Of a DNA stretch of 5,824 nt, positions 1-5,824 are shown piece after piece (within the stretch, counting starts at the first letter, position 1; every line of letters begins with the position of its first letter). The notes below the pieces were generated by a model. It saw nothing but the letters and a program-made list of their open reading frames with translations, was not told where the DNA came from and made no database searches. Location: positions 1 through 5,824 of the forward strand of contig CAZHOV010000241.1 of NCBI GenBank assembly GCA_964534315.1. The letters are read 5' to 3'. A program made the position numbers and the translations under genes. This stretch comes from CAZHOV01 sp964534315 (GTDB lineage: Bacteria; Bacteroidota; Bacteroidia; Chitinophagales; Saprospiraceae).

Positions 1-118
1 ACCCCCTTGAACCGCTGCACCCTTTTGCACCGCTGAACTGTTGTACCCCTGCACCCCCTTGAACCGCTGTACCCTTTTGAACCGCTGAACCGTTGTACCG
101 TTGTACCGTTAAACCATT
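1..118. repeat. Degenerate GNACCGYT octamer repeat tract with 52-bp periodic duplication
   Basis: The tract is built from 8-9 bp units close to GNACCGYT (N is A, C or T), such as GAACCGCT, GTACCGTT and GCACCGCT. The cleanest run is four tandem octamers at 87-118 (GAACCGTT, GTACCGTT, GTACCGTT, AAACCATT). On a larger scale, 2-47 and 54-99 match over 46 bp with three differences (positions 18/70, 28/80 and 39/91), so a block of about 52 bp was duplicated. The left edge is cut by the window, so the full length is unknown. Similar CCGTTGAACCGTTG-type intergenic tracts are, from memory, common in Bacteroidota genomes. No reading frame, integrase or CRISPR-like spacer is seen with it. Function is unknown. 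Confidence 0.8.
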
Positions 119-126
119 GCCCCCTT

Positions 127-156
127 CGCTAAGGCGTTTTGGCGCTACGGCGTTTT
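127..156. repeat. 14-bp direct repeat pair upstream of the sensor gene
   Basis: CGCTAAGGCGTTTT (127-140) and CGCTACGGCGTTTT (143-156) are direct copies with one difference, separated by GG. The second runs into a T6 tract. The copies are not inverted, so no stable hairpin forms and a terminator is unlikely. They sit 89 bp before the preferred start of the sensor gene and could be a spillover of the neighbouring repeat tract or a tandem protein-binding site. No known operator is recognised. Confidence 0.5.
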
Positions 157-244
157 TTCTTACCCTAAAACCTACCAAATAAAAAACTTTCTCCCTATCT
201 TACACCTATCCCCATCTCGTTAATTGAAAACAAAACCCAGAACG

Positions 245-3200
245 ATGCCATTACAAATCAAATGCAGAACAATTCTCTTCCTTTTCCTGGCGGGAGGCCT
301 GCTCTATCTTCCTGGCTTCGCCCAATCGACACGGGTAGCCCAAATCGATACCATAGCGGATTCCTATAACCTCCTCCCCTACCTCGACGTGCTGGAAGAT
401 CCTCAGGGCGAGCTTACGATCAATGAAGCGAGCAGCCTGACTATAGAAGCCGACTATGTGCCTTACCTGACCAACGGAACTAAAAATATCTCTATCAACC
501 CCAACCATGTCTATTGGGTAAAATTTCGTATCCAAAACAAGCTGCACCCTGGTTTCTTCGAAGGATGGAAGCTCTATATCGGCAGGAGCGATTATGTCAC
601 CGTTTTTTATGCCGATCAGCAAGGGCAGTTCTCAACTTTCAAAACAGGCGACCTGGTACCGGTGCAAGAAGAAGTCCTTAAAACCGGCGTTCACCTCAAC
701 CGGGTGCCCTACCCTTTACAAACAACCGACGAAACTACCGTCTATATCCGTTATGAAAGCGTCAAACAATACCCGCCGGTATTTGATGTCTCCCTGGAGC
801 GCAACGAAAAATTTGAAACCTGGTCTTCGAATACCAGACGTATATGGGAAGGAATATTCCTTGGATTCCTGTTTACCATGGCCATCTTTAGCATCGTCAT
901 GGCACTGGCTACCCGCGATAACGCGTTCTTGTTTCATGGCTTTTATTTGCTAGGCATCGCTGTTTTCTTATTTGATGCCCACAAGATCTTGCACAATATT
1001 GCTTTGGTAAAAACCTATCCGCTTATCAAAAATCATATCAACTATATTTCCCTGAGCCTGATGGATCTGGCCTACCTGCAGTTTTTACGATCCTACATGA
1101 ACCTGAAATCTACCTCTCCGCGCTGGCACAGACGACTCGGCGGACTAATGATCGCCAGAGCAGCCATCTTAGTCTTCCTTATTCTCTTTTACTTCTTTAC
1201 CATCAATGAAGTATTTAGCGATCAGATTTTTGCCCTATCCCTGATCCTGGAGTACTATATTCTCATCGCCGGCTTCTTATGGTATCTGTTTAAACTCAAA
1301 AACCGCGCAGCTAATTACCTTATTGCCGGAACGCTACTCATTATGATTACCGTGGGTATTAATGCTTTCCTGGTCATAACCACCGGCCAGATTAATATGA
1401 TGAGTATCTACCTTGGCTTGTTTGGGGAAATTGTATTGTTTACCTACGGATTAGGCTACCGGTTCATCAACTTCCAACGGGAATTGTCGAAACAAAAAAT
1501 AGAGCACGAACAACGGATCAACAAACATCTGCGCCGTGTCGATTCGCTCAAAGACCAATTTCTGGCCAATACATCCCACGAATTGCGCACGCCCCTACAC
1601 GGAATCATTGGCTTGTCCGAATCTTTGTATGAAGAAGTAGAACAGGAAAAGCAAAAGAAAAACCTGGCCATGATTATCGCTTCCGGAAAGCGGCTTTCCA
1701 ATCTGGTCAATGACATCCTCGACTTTTCTAAGTTGAGAACGCGCGAAATTGAACTAACCCTGAAACCTATCGACTTGCGATTGATCACAGAAGTCGTCTT
1801 CAAGATCAGCGAGCCGCTGGTCAAGGGCAAGGATCTGAAGCTTCTAAATGAGGTCGATGCAGAATTACCTCCAGTGCTAGCCGACGAAAATCGCCTCCAG
1901 CAGATATTGCTCAACCTGGTCGGCAATGCGATCAAATTCACCCACCATGGCAGCGTAAAAGTGTATGCTCAAGCAGTTGGGAGTAAAATAGAGATTTCCG
2001 TTGAAGATACCGGCATCGGTATCCCCGAAGATAAGCTCGACCAAATCTTCGAGTTTTTTGAACATACCGAATCCCTGCCGGAAGGCGACTACACGGGGTC
2101 TGGTTTAGGCCTGACCATTTCACGTCAGCTCGTAGAACTACATGGAGGACGGATCCGGGCAATATCTCCGGCTAATAAAGAAACCGGCACCGGGAGTGCT
2201 TTTATTTTCACCCTGCTCAAAGCAGATGGAATAGCCCTTCCCGCAAATACCGAAGCGCTGACCATGCTGCGGACCTATGAAATACCAGAAATTGAAAATA
2301 CGTTGCCTGATCAACCGGCAGTATTACCGGCCGAAGAAGACAATCACAAATACAACATCCTGATTGTCGATGACGATCCGGTGAATCAGCAAGTCTTGTC
2401 CAATTACCTGTCAGAAGAGCACTTCCTACTCACCCATGTACTGAATGGGCCGGACGCCCTGAAGCAAATCGAAGACGGTAAAAAATTCGATGTCGTCTTG
2501 TTAGATATTATGATGCCGGGCATGTCGGGTTATGAAGTGTGCAAACGCATCCGGGAAACCTACCCGCCCAACGAGTTACCCATTTTGATGGTGACCGCCA
2601 AAAACCAGGTGTCGGATTTGGTGCAGGCCCTCACCTACAAAGCCAATGATTACCTGGTCAAACCCATCTCCAAAAAGGAGTTACTGGCCAGACTCGGTAC
2701 ACACATCAATTTATTGCACATTAATAAATCTTACAGCCGGTTCGTTCCCAAAGAATTTTTTAAAGTGTTGGGTAAAGACAATGTGCTGGATGTCAAACTA
2801 GGGGATCAGGTAGAGCAAGAAGTGACGGTTTTATTTGCCGATATACGTTCTTATACCACGCTTTCGGAGAGCATGACGGTCAAAGAAAACTTCAAATTCC
2901 TGAATGCTTATCTGAAAAGGATTGTTCCGATCATCAATGGTCATAATGGACTGGTGCATCAATTTTTGGGAGACGGCATCATGGCGTTGTTTCTAAAAGA
3001 CCCGGAAGATGCGATCAAAGCCTCTATTGCATACCTTCGGATGATCACCACCTATAATCAACACCGCATCGAAAAAGACCGGGTTCCACTAAAAATAGGG
3101 ATTGGTATGCATACCGGTTCTTTGATGCTGGGAATCATTGGAGATGAAGACCGTATGGGAGCTGGGGTGGTTTCAGACACCGTCAATACAGCTTCCAGGA

Positions 3201-3589
3201 TGGAAGGCCTGACCAAACATTTCAACGTATCGTTGCTGGCCAGCGAAGATGTTTTTCGAAAGTTAAAAGAACCCGAACAATTTAATTATCGGTATATTGG
3301 TAAGGTACAGGTAAAGGGTAAGAAAAAGGCACTTGAGATTTACGAATTTTTTGACGGCGAATCCGAAGAAATGATAGCCTTAAAAAAACAAACGAAAGCG
3401 GATTTTGACCTGGGATTACAGAAATACTATTCAAAAGACTTTGAAGAAGCCTTGATCAAATTCAAAAAAGTGATCGAGATCAATCCTGACGATTACACTG
3501 CCAGGTTTTACCAAAAAAAATCAGGAGCGCTTATCGCTCAGGGCGTCGCGGACAATTGGACGGGCATTGAAGTAATGCTCAATAAATAA
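245..3589 (+). CDS. 7TMR-DISM hybrid sensor histidine kinase / response regulator / class III nucleotide cyclase
   Basis: A predicted inner-membrane signalling protein of 1114 residues, numbered from the ATG at 245. An in-frame TTG at 224 would add seven residues; ATG is preferred because it directly precedes a signal peptide (hydrophobic 10-22, likely cleavage GFA|QS after 26). Domains in order: 7TMR-DISMED2 sensor (about 42-180, with YWVKF around W91); seven hydrophobic helices (about 201-408); a short linker helix; HisKA with SHELRTP, phospho-acceptor His445; HATPase with Asn561, DTGIG 588-592 and GSGLGL 618-623; receiver with Asp709-711, acceptor Asp754, Thr784 and Lys806; the conserved VPKEF...LGDQV linker; class III cyclase (about 853-1032); and a TPR-like helix pair (about 1047-1085). 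The cyclase has metal ligands Asp866 and Asp910 and transition-state Asn981 and Arg985. The usual Lys and Thr base-selecting positions are Gln906 and Gly974, so cAMP or cGMP cannot be predicted. By inference, the order resembles cyanobacterial kinase-receiver-cyclase fusions, with phosphorylation controlling the cyclase. There is no clear Shine-Dalgarno. TATCTTAC at 196-203 is only a weak -7 candidate. Confidence 0.93.
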   Translation: MPLQIKCRTILFLFLAGGLLYLPGFAQSTRVAQIDTIADSYNLLPYLDVLEDPQGELTINEASSLTIEADYVPYLTNGTKNISINPNHVYWVKFRIQNKLHPGFFEGWKLYIGRSDYVTVFYADQQGQFSTFKTGDLVPVQEEVLKTGVHLNRVPYPLQTTDETTVYIRYESVKQYPPVFDVSLERNEKFETWSSNTRRIWEGIFLGFLFTMAIFSIVMALATRDNAFLFHGFYLLGIAVFLFDAHKILHNIALVKTYPLIKNHINYISLSLMDLAYLQFLRSYMNLKSTSPRWHRRLGGLMIARAAILVFLILFYFFTINEVFSDQIFALSLILEYYILIAGFLWYLFKLKNRAANYLIAGTLLIMITVGINAFLVITTGQINMMSIYLGLFGEIVLFTYGLGYRFINFQRELSKQKIEHEQRINKHLRRVDSLKDQFLANTSHELRTPLHGIIGLSESLYEEVEQEKQKKNLAMIIASGKRLSNLVNDILDFSKLRTREIELTLKPIDLRLITEVVFKISEPLVKGKDLKLLNEVDAELPPVLADENRLQQILLNLVGNAIKFTHHGSVKVYAQAVGSKIEISVEDTGIGIPEDKLDQIFEFFEHTESLPEGDYTGSGLGLTISRQLVELHGGRIRAISPANKETGTGSAFIFTLLKADGIALPANTEALTMLRTYEIPEIENTLPDQPAVLPAEEDNHKYNILIVDDDPVNQQVLSNYLSEEHFLLTHVLNGPDALKQIEDGKKFDVVLLDIMMPGMSGYEVCKRIRETYPPNELPILMVTAKNQVSDLVQALTYKANDYLVKPISKKELLARLGTHINLLHINKSYSRFVPKEFFKVLGKDNVLDVKLGDQVEQEVTVLFADIRSYTTLSESMTVKENFKFLNAYLKRIVPIINGHNGLVHQFLGDGIMALFLKDPEDAIKASIAYLRMITTYNQHRIEKDRVPLKIGIGMHTGSLMLGIIGDEDRMGAGVVSDTVNTASRMEGLTKHFNVSLLASEDVFRKLKEPEQFNYRYIGKVQVKGKKKALEIYEFFDGESEEMIALKKQTKADFDLGLQKYYSKDFEEALIKFKKVIEINPDDYTARFYQKKSGALIAQGVADNWTGIEVMLNK

Positions 3590-3591
3590 AA

Positions 3592-3626
3592 AAGCGGCTT
3601 ATCCTAATCAATTAGTTAAGCCACTT
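3592..3626 (+). terminator. Stem-loop just after the sensor-cyclase stop codon, possible terminator
   Basis: AAGCGGCTTA (3592-3601) pairs with TAAGCCACTT (3617-3626) with a single C/A mismatch, and inside it CTAAT (3604-3608) pairs with ATTAG (3611-3615). The stem begins three bases after the TAA at 3587-3589, a natural place for a terminator of the sensor gene. No strong U tract follows on the plus strand. An A run lies on its left side, which would be a U tract for a minus-strand transcript, but no minus-strand gene is visible to be terminated there. The role is therefore tentative. Confidence 0.4.
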
Positions 3627-3694
3627 GCAATGTTTGAGTTTTCAAGCTCAATAGTGGGAAATTCATTGTTAATTGGGGTATTTTTTTGAAATTA

Positions 3695-3726
3695 GTGGCT
3701 CCAAACACAGTTGTGTTTAGAGCCAC
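3695..3726. repeat. Strong 15-bp inverted repeat (stem-loop) in the intergenic gap
   Basis: GTGGCTCCAAACACA (3695-3709) faces TGTGTTTAGAGCCAC (3712-3726): 14 of 15 positions pair, with one C/A mismatch at 3702/3719 and GT at the tip. This is the most stable structure visible in the window. It could be a second terminator, an RNA-processing signal, part of a small RNA, or a dimeric protein-binding site. It is not followed by a U tract within ten bases in either direction, so a simple intrinsic terminator is not clearly supported. Confidence 0.65.
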
Positions 3727-3770
3727 CTGGTTACTAAGCAATTGTTTTGAATGGTTGGGGATTTAGTTTT

Positions 3771-3801
3771 TTTGTTTGAATAGGTGAAAATAGTATAATC
3801 G
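3771..3801 (+). promoter_or_regulatory. Candidate promoter, TTTG-19-TATAATCG
   Basis: TTTG at 3771-3774 lies 19 bases before TATAATCG at 3794-3801. This agrees in spacing with the Bacteroidota pattern TTTG-N19-21-TAnnTTTG, but the -7 box matches only four of its six fixed bases. The same stretch also fits a general sigma-70 layout, TTGTTT-16-TATAAT. If used, it would give a leader of roughly 180 nt for the gene starting at 3986. It is weak evidence in an A/T-rich region. Confidence 0.25.
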
Positions 3802-3945
3802 ACATAGCTTCTTTTTTAACTAATTATGCTATTGGCTTTGAGTTATACAGGGTCAAAATGATTAACAAATTCAATATCTAAGTAATTTTCGTAGATTTCA
3901 ATAAGATTTTTTTGGAGTTTCCCCGTATTTTTTACTTTTTTAAGC

Positions 3946-3953
3946 TATTTTTG
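3946..3953 (+). promoter_or_regulatory. Candidate -7 element TATTTTTG before the helical-protein gene
   Basis: TATTTTTG is an exact match to the Bacteroidota TAnnTTTG element and lies 32 bases before the ATG at 3986, predicting a short leader of about 25 nt. No TTTG box sits at the expected 19-21 base spacing upstream; the nearest, at 3911-3914, is 31 bases away. The element may therefore be weak, activator-dependent or coincidental. Confidence 0.35.
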
Positions 3954-3985
3954 CTGCCATTTAGCCATATTCATCGAGACAATTC

Positions 3986-4735
3986 ATGGAATCCAACCGA
4001 CTCTTCACCTACCTTAAACACTTTGATAAAGAAGACCTTAGAGCCTTTAAAAAATATCTGAAGGCTTTACATCCGAGAAAAAAAATAGCTCACCGTTTTT
4101 TTAACTATGTAATAAATTATCACCCTGCATATGATCATCCTGAAGATCTGGAAACCGCCCGGGTATTTAAAGTTGCTTTCAAAAGACCTTACAAGGATAC
4201 AAAAGACAAAAAAGACTGGAAAAATCTGCTCAATACCTCGTCAGACCTCACGAGGTGGTTGCAGGACTTCCTGGTTATGGAGGAATTAAACCGATATCCG
4301 GAAATATACGATTGGCTCTTACTCCAACAATTGAGAGCCAAAAATATGGAAGAGGAAGAGCAGCGTATTATCCACAACAACATTAACCAATATGAAAAAA
4401 AGAAAGACCGCCGCACTCCCTGGGATTTCTTCTGGGAATCCAGACTCAGACATATGGAATACTATAGCACCTATTCTGATAAATTTAAAGAAAGAGACAA
4501 TTTAGAGCAATTAGTCAAGGCGACCAATGAACTTTTTTTAGTTTCGCGATTGAAATATGGAATTGAATCCATCAGCCGAAGTTATATTATTAACGAAGAG
4601 ATCATCACTGTGTTATTGGACGAAGCGTTAGCGTTCATGAAGGTAACCCCCTCTTTCAACAACCTCAGTCAGCTGTATTATAATTTGCTGCTTTTTCAAA
4701 AAGAATCTCCTACTGATGAAACCTTTTTACGCTGA
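3986..4735 (+). CDS. Helical protein of unknown function, N-terminal part (gene interrupted by a frameshift)
   Basis: The frame runs 249 residues from ATG 3986 to TGA 4733-4735. There is no signal peptide or membrane segment, so a cytoplasmic protein is likely. The sequence is rich in Lys, Glu, Leu and aromatic residues and reads as successive amphipathic helices, TPR-like in texture but without a clear TPR consensus. The opening, LFTYLKHFDKEDLRAFKKYL, recalls from memory a lineage-specific family of roughly 450-550 residue helical proteins in Saprospiria, which would make this frame only half a protein. Coding potential continues without a break in the -1 frame directly after the T5 run at 4724-4728, and joining the frames gives 476 residues. 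Base composition is visibly more A/T-rich than the sensor gene. No function is assigned. Start choice is supported by a TAnnTTTG element 32 bases upstream; no Shine-Dalgarno is present. Confidence 0.75.
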   Translation: MESNRLFTYLKHFDKEDLRAFKKYLKALHPRKKIAHRFFNYVINYHPAYDHPEDLETARVFKVAFKRPYKDTKDKKDWKNLLNTSSDLTRWLQDFLVMEELNRYPEIYDWLLLQQLRAKNMEEEEQRIIHNNINQYEKKKDRRTPWDFFWESRLRHMEYYSTYSDKFKERDNLEQLVKATNELFLVSRLKYGIESISRSYIINEEIITVLLDEALAFMKVTPSFNNLSQLYYNLLLFQKESPTDETFLR

Positions 4736-4739
4736 AGCG
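4720..4739 (+). other. Frameshift site: T5 run followed by a stop and short hairpin
   Basis: In the upstream frame the codons are ACC TTT TTA CGC TGA. The -1 frame is open from 4720 and continues as a good protein to 5415. One extra T in the 4724-4728 run would restore a single 476-codon frame. The site C TTT TTA is one base from the classic slippery heptamer T TTT TTA, and CGCT-GA-AGCG (4730-4739) could form a tiny 4-bp stem just beyond. A one-base deletion, a sequencing or assembly error at a homopolymer, or low-level programmed slippage all fit. Confidence 0.75.
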
Positions 4740-4800
4740 ACTCTTTTTTGAAAGTTTCGAATTTCTTCCGCATGAAGATAAAGTAATACTATTTGCTTAC

Positions 4801-5415
4801 TTGTATAATTATTCTACCGCCCGAAGTAAGCAGCGTTACGCTTTCGTGCAACCAACTATTGAGCTTATCCAATTGGGAGAGGAAGGGGGAATTCTGACCT
4901 ATGATAATACGATAACCGTTAGCAGATATATTTTCCCTATTAAGCAGGGTATTCTGGCTAAACAGCATGCCTGGGCCAACCTATTTATGGTCAAATATGC
5001 AGCGAATCTGCCGGAAGCAAACAGGACCGACGTCATTAATATGGCCTTTGCCCTTCAATTTTTTTATGCCGGACATTATCAGTCAGCTAAGGAGTTATTG
5101 TATCCTCTAAATTTTTCCGATCCGCTCATTTCATTTACATGCAGAAGCTACCTATTAGCTTGTATTTACGAAACAGAAGGTACCGGCAACTATCTATCTG
5201 ACTATAACCAAAGCTTTAGTATGTATTTACGCCAAAACAACTCCATCAACAACAGTATGGTCAGAGAAGAAGGTCAAAATCTAATCTACTTTCTCCGGGA
5301 AATGAAAAACCAGAAAAAATCTGTTTCCGAATTAATAAAGGAAATTCAAGAAAAAGAACATGTTTATCTCCGCTATTGGCTAATCAAAAAAATAGAAGAA
5401 GATTATCATCCTTAA
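4801..5415 (+). CDS. Helical protein of unknown function, C-terminal part (continuation in -1 frame)
   Basis: This frame is open from 4720 to TAA 5413-5415. It has no ATG before 4987 and only a TTG at 4801, which falls mid-helix in LFAYLYNYSTARSKQRYAF and has no ribosome site, so independent initiation is doubtful. The 27 codons before 4801 (including KRLFFESFEF and LPHEDKVILF) read as real protein and join smoothly to the end of the upstream frame. This piece is best seen as the C-terminal half of the gene beginning at 3986. It is helical and rich in Tyr, Phe and Leu, with repeat-like helix pairs (for example ALQFFYAGHYQSAKELLYPL) that resemble TPR/SEL1-type solenoids without a definite match, and it ends in a charged helix. 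No enzymatic motif is seen. Its stop lies 6 bp from the stop of the converging minus-strand gene. Confidence 0.7.
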   Translation: MYNYSTARSKQRYAFVQPTIELIQLGEEGGILTYDNTITVSRYIFPIKQGILAKQHAWANLFMVKYAANLPEANRTDVINMAFALQFFYAGHYQSAKELLYPLNFSDPLISFTCRSYLLACIYETEGTGNYLSDYNQSFSMYLRQNNSINNSMVREEGQNLIYFLREMKNQKKSVSELIKEIQEKEHVYLRYWLIKKIEEDYHP

Positions 5416-5421
5416 GGTCAT

Positions 5422-5682
5422 TTAGCCGCTCATTTCCATTACAATGATCTGAGAAGCCTGATCCGGCAAAACCACTTGTCGTTGTGCACTGAGTGTACTA
5501 TTTTGTGCAGTCAGTGTATAAGTACCTGCAGGAATACCTGTGAACGAGAATTCGCCATTAGGCCCAGAAGCAGTAGAGGCATGTTGACCGTTACCTGTTA
5601 AATTAATAACAGCATCTGTAACCGGATTGCCTTTGGTGTCTTTTGTTATAGCATTGATCGTGTAAGTGCCGCCGTTGGACAT
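5422..5682 (-). CDS. Stand-alone carboxypeptidase-regulatory-like (prealbumin-like beta-sandwich) domain protein
   Basis: An 86-residue protein made of a single beta-sandwich domain of the CarboxypepD_reg-like / Cna-B type. The hallmarks are GNPVTDAVINLTG, then GPNGEFSFTGIPAGTYTLTA: the G-x-F-x-F-x-x-I-P-x-G-x-Y-x-L signature covers about residues 43-57. Such domains are usually modules of larger secreted or outer-membrane proteins; here it stands alone with no signal peptide and no membrane or sorting segment. An alternative ATG at 5700 adds MLYFIL. The start at 5682 is preferred because the domain begins right after it and because it overlaps the stop of a possible leader ORF (TAATG). A structural or binding role, perhaps as a partner of a larger assembly, is only inference. 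It converges on the helical-protein gene and shares no operon with anything in view. Confidence 0.8.
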   Translation of the reverse strand: MSNGGTYTINAITKDTKGNPVTDAVINLTGNGQHASTASGPNGEFSFTGIPAGTYTLTAQNSTLSAQRQVVLPDQASQIIVMEMSG

Positions 5683-5753
5683 TAGAATAAAGTATAGCAT
5701 TCTTTTGAGTTTTTAGAGTTTGAAATGCATAACACTACATTTTCAAAAAACAT
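5682..5753 (-). CDS. Possible 23-residue leader ORF upstream of the beta-sandwich gene
   Basis: Reading the minus strand, ATG at 5753-5751 opens a 23-codon frame (starting MFFENVVLC, ending ECYTLF). Its TAA (5684-5682) shares one base with the ATG at 5682, giving TAATG. An AGGAGG motif at 5763-5758 lies four bases before the leader ATG, the only strong Shine-Dalgarno-like site noticed in the window. The arrangement suggests translational coupling. The peptide resembles nothing recognised, and Bacteroidota rarely rely on Shine-Dalgarno sites, so chance is a real possibility. Confidence 0.25.
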   Translation of the reverse strand: MFFENVVLCISNSKNSKECYTLF

Positions 5754-5824
5754 TCCCCCTCCTACCCTAATTGTTGAACATCTGCTATCAACATAATACG
5801 CTCATAAGCAGGTATTTGTGTGTA

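Larger units (their letters stand above)
3590..3985. other. 396-bp A/T-rich intergenic region with stem-loops and promoter candidates
   Basis: This gap separates the sensor gene from the helical-protein gene. It holds two long stem-loops (3592-3626 and 3695-3726), a small one at 3634-3651 (TTGAG/CTCAA, loop of 8), several T runs of 6-8 bases, and two promoter-like elements further right. Only very short reading frames occur, for example 19 codons from ATG 3630, with no supporting ribosome site. No tRNA or recognised riboswitch is seen. An unannotated small RNA remains possible because of the stem-loops. Confidence 0.6.

Noticed and set aside
1..118. CRISPR array
   Set aside because: The units are 8-9 bp with no unique spacers of 25-40 bp and no cas genes nearby.
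594..953. Plus-strand 119-codon frame and minus-strand frames at 251-622 and 716-937
   Set aside because: All overlap the sensor domain in other frames; their translations lack any recognisable motif while the main frame shows clear family features.
1456..1941. Minus-strand 161-codon open frame inside the sensor gene
   Set aside because: It lies antisense to the well-supported HisKA and HATPase coding region, has a Ser/Arg-rich composition typical of an antisense shadow, and shows no domain.
1877..2162. Two overlapping minus-strand frames (1877-2065, 1938-2162)
   Set aside because: They lie within the HATPase coding region, where the plus-strand frame carries the N, G1 and G2 boxes.
3630..3689. 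19-codon plus-strand frame in the intergenic gap
   Set aside because: No ribosome site or promoter, and it overlaps stem-loop sequence; length is expected by chance in A/T-rich DNA.
4235..4256. Perfect 7-bp inverted repeat ACCTCGT/ACGAGGT with 8-base loop
   Set aside because: It lies inside a coding frame that reads through it normally; short enough to be chance, with no associated element.
4189..4416. Minus-strand 75-codon frame
   Set aside because: A shadow of the helical-protein gene, with Ser/Phe-rich antisense composition and no motif.
5410..5417. CCTTAAGG palindrome between the converging genes
   Set aside because: An 8-bp palindrome spanning a stop codon is too short to be a terminator, and no U tract follows on either strand.

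Overview
The window looks like chromosomal DNA from a member of the Bacteroidota, most plausibly the Saprospiria (Lewinella/Haliscomenobacter-like). This is inferred from the 7TMR-DISM sensor architecture, A/T-rich leaders without Shine-Dalgarno sites, a TAnnTTTG-type -7 element, GNACCGYT-type intergenic repeats and the style of the helical protein gene. No rRNA, tRNA, CRISPR array, integrase or transposase was seen.

Layout. Positions 1-118 hold a degenerate octamer repeat tract containing a 46-bp block duplicated at a 52-bp offset. A 14-bp direct repeat pair follows (127-156). A long plus-strand gene (245-3589) encodes a one-protein signalling chain: signal peptide, 7TMR-DISMED2 periplasmic sensor, seven membrane helices, histidine kinase, receiver, class III nucleotide cyclase and a C-terminal TPR-like helix pair. 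The gap 3590-3985 carries two stem-loops whose facing arms can pair with each other, and candidate promoter elements. From 3986 to 5415 lies one helical-protein gene of unknown function, broken into two frames at a T5 run near 4724-4728. Converging on it from the right, with 6 bp between the stop codons, is a small minus-strand gene for a free-standing carboxypeptidase-regulatory-like beta-sandwich domain. That gene is preceded by a possible 23-codon leader ORF with an AGGAGG motif.

How the parts work together. The large protein probably senses a periplasmic ligand, autophosphorylates at His445, passes phosphate to Asp754 and so tunes the attached cyclase. The cyclase keeps its metal and transition-state residues, but the two positions that normally choose the base are Gln906 and Gly974, so its product cannot be assigned as cAMP or cGMP. 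Nothing visible links the other two genes to this pathway, and their orientation and separation argue against a shared operon.

The points most worth a second look are the altered cyclase selectivity pair, the frameshift in the helical gene, the intergenic stem-loops, the repeat tract and the leader ORF.
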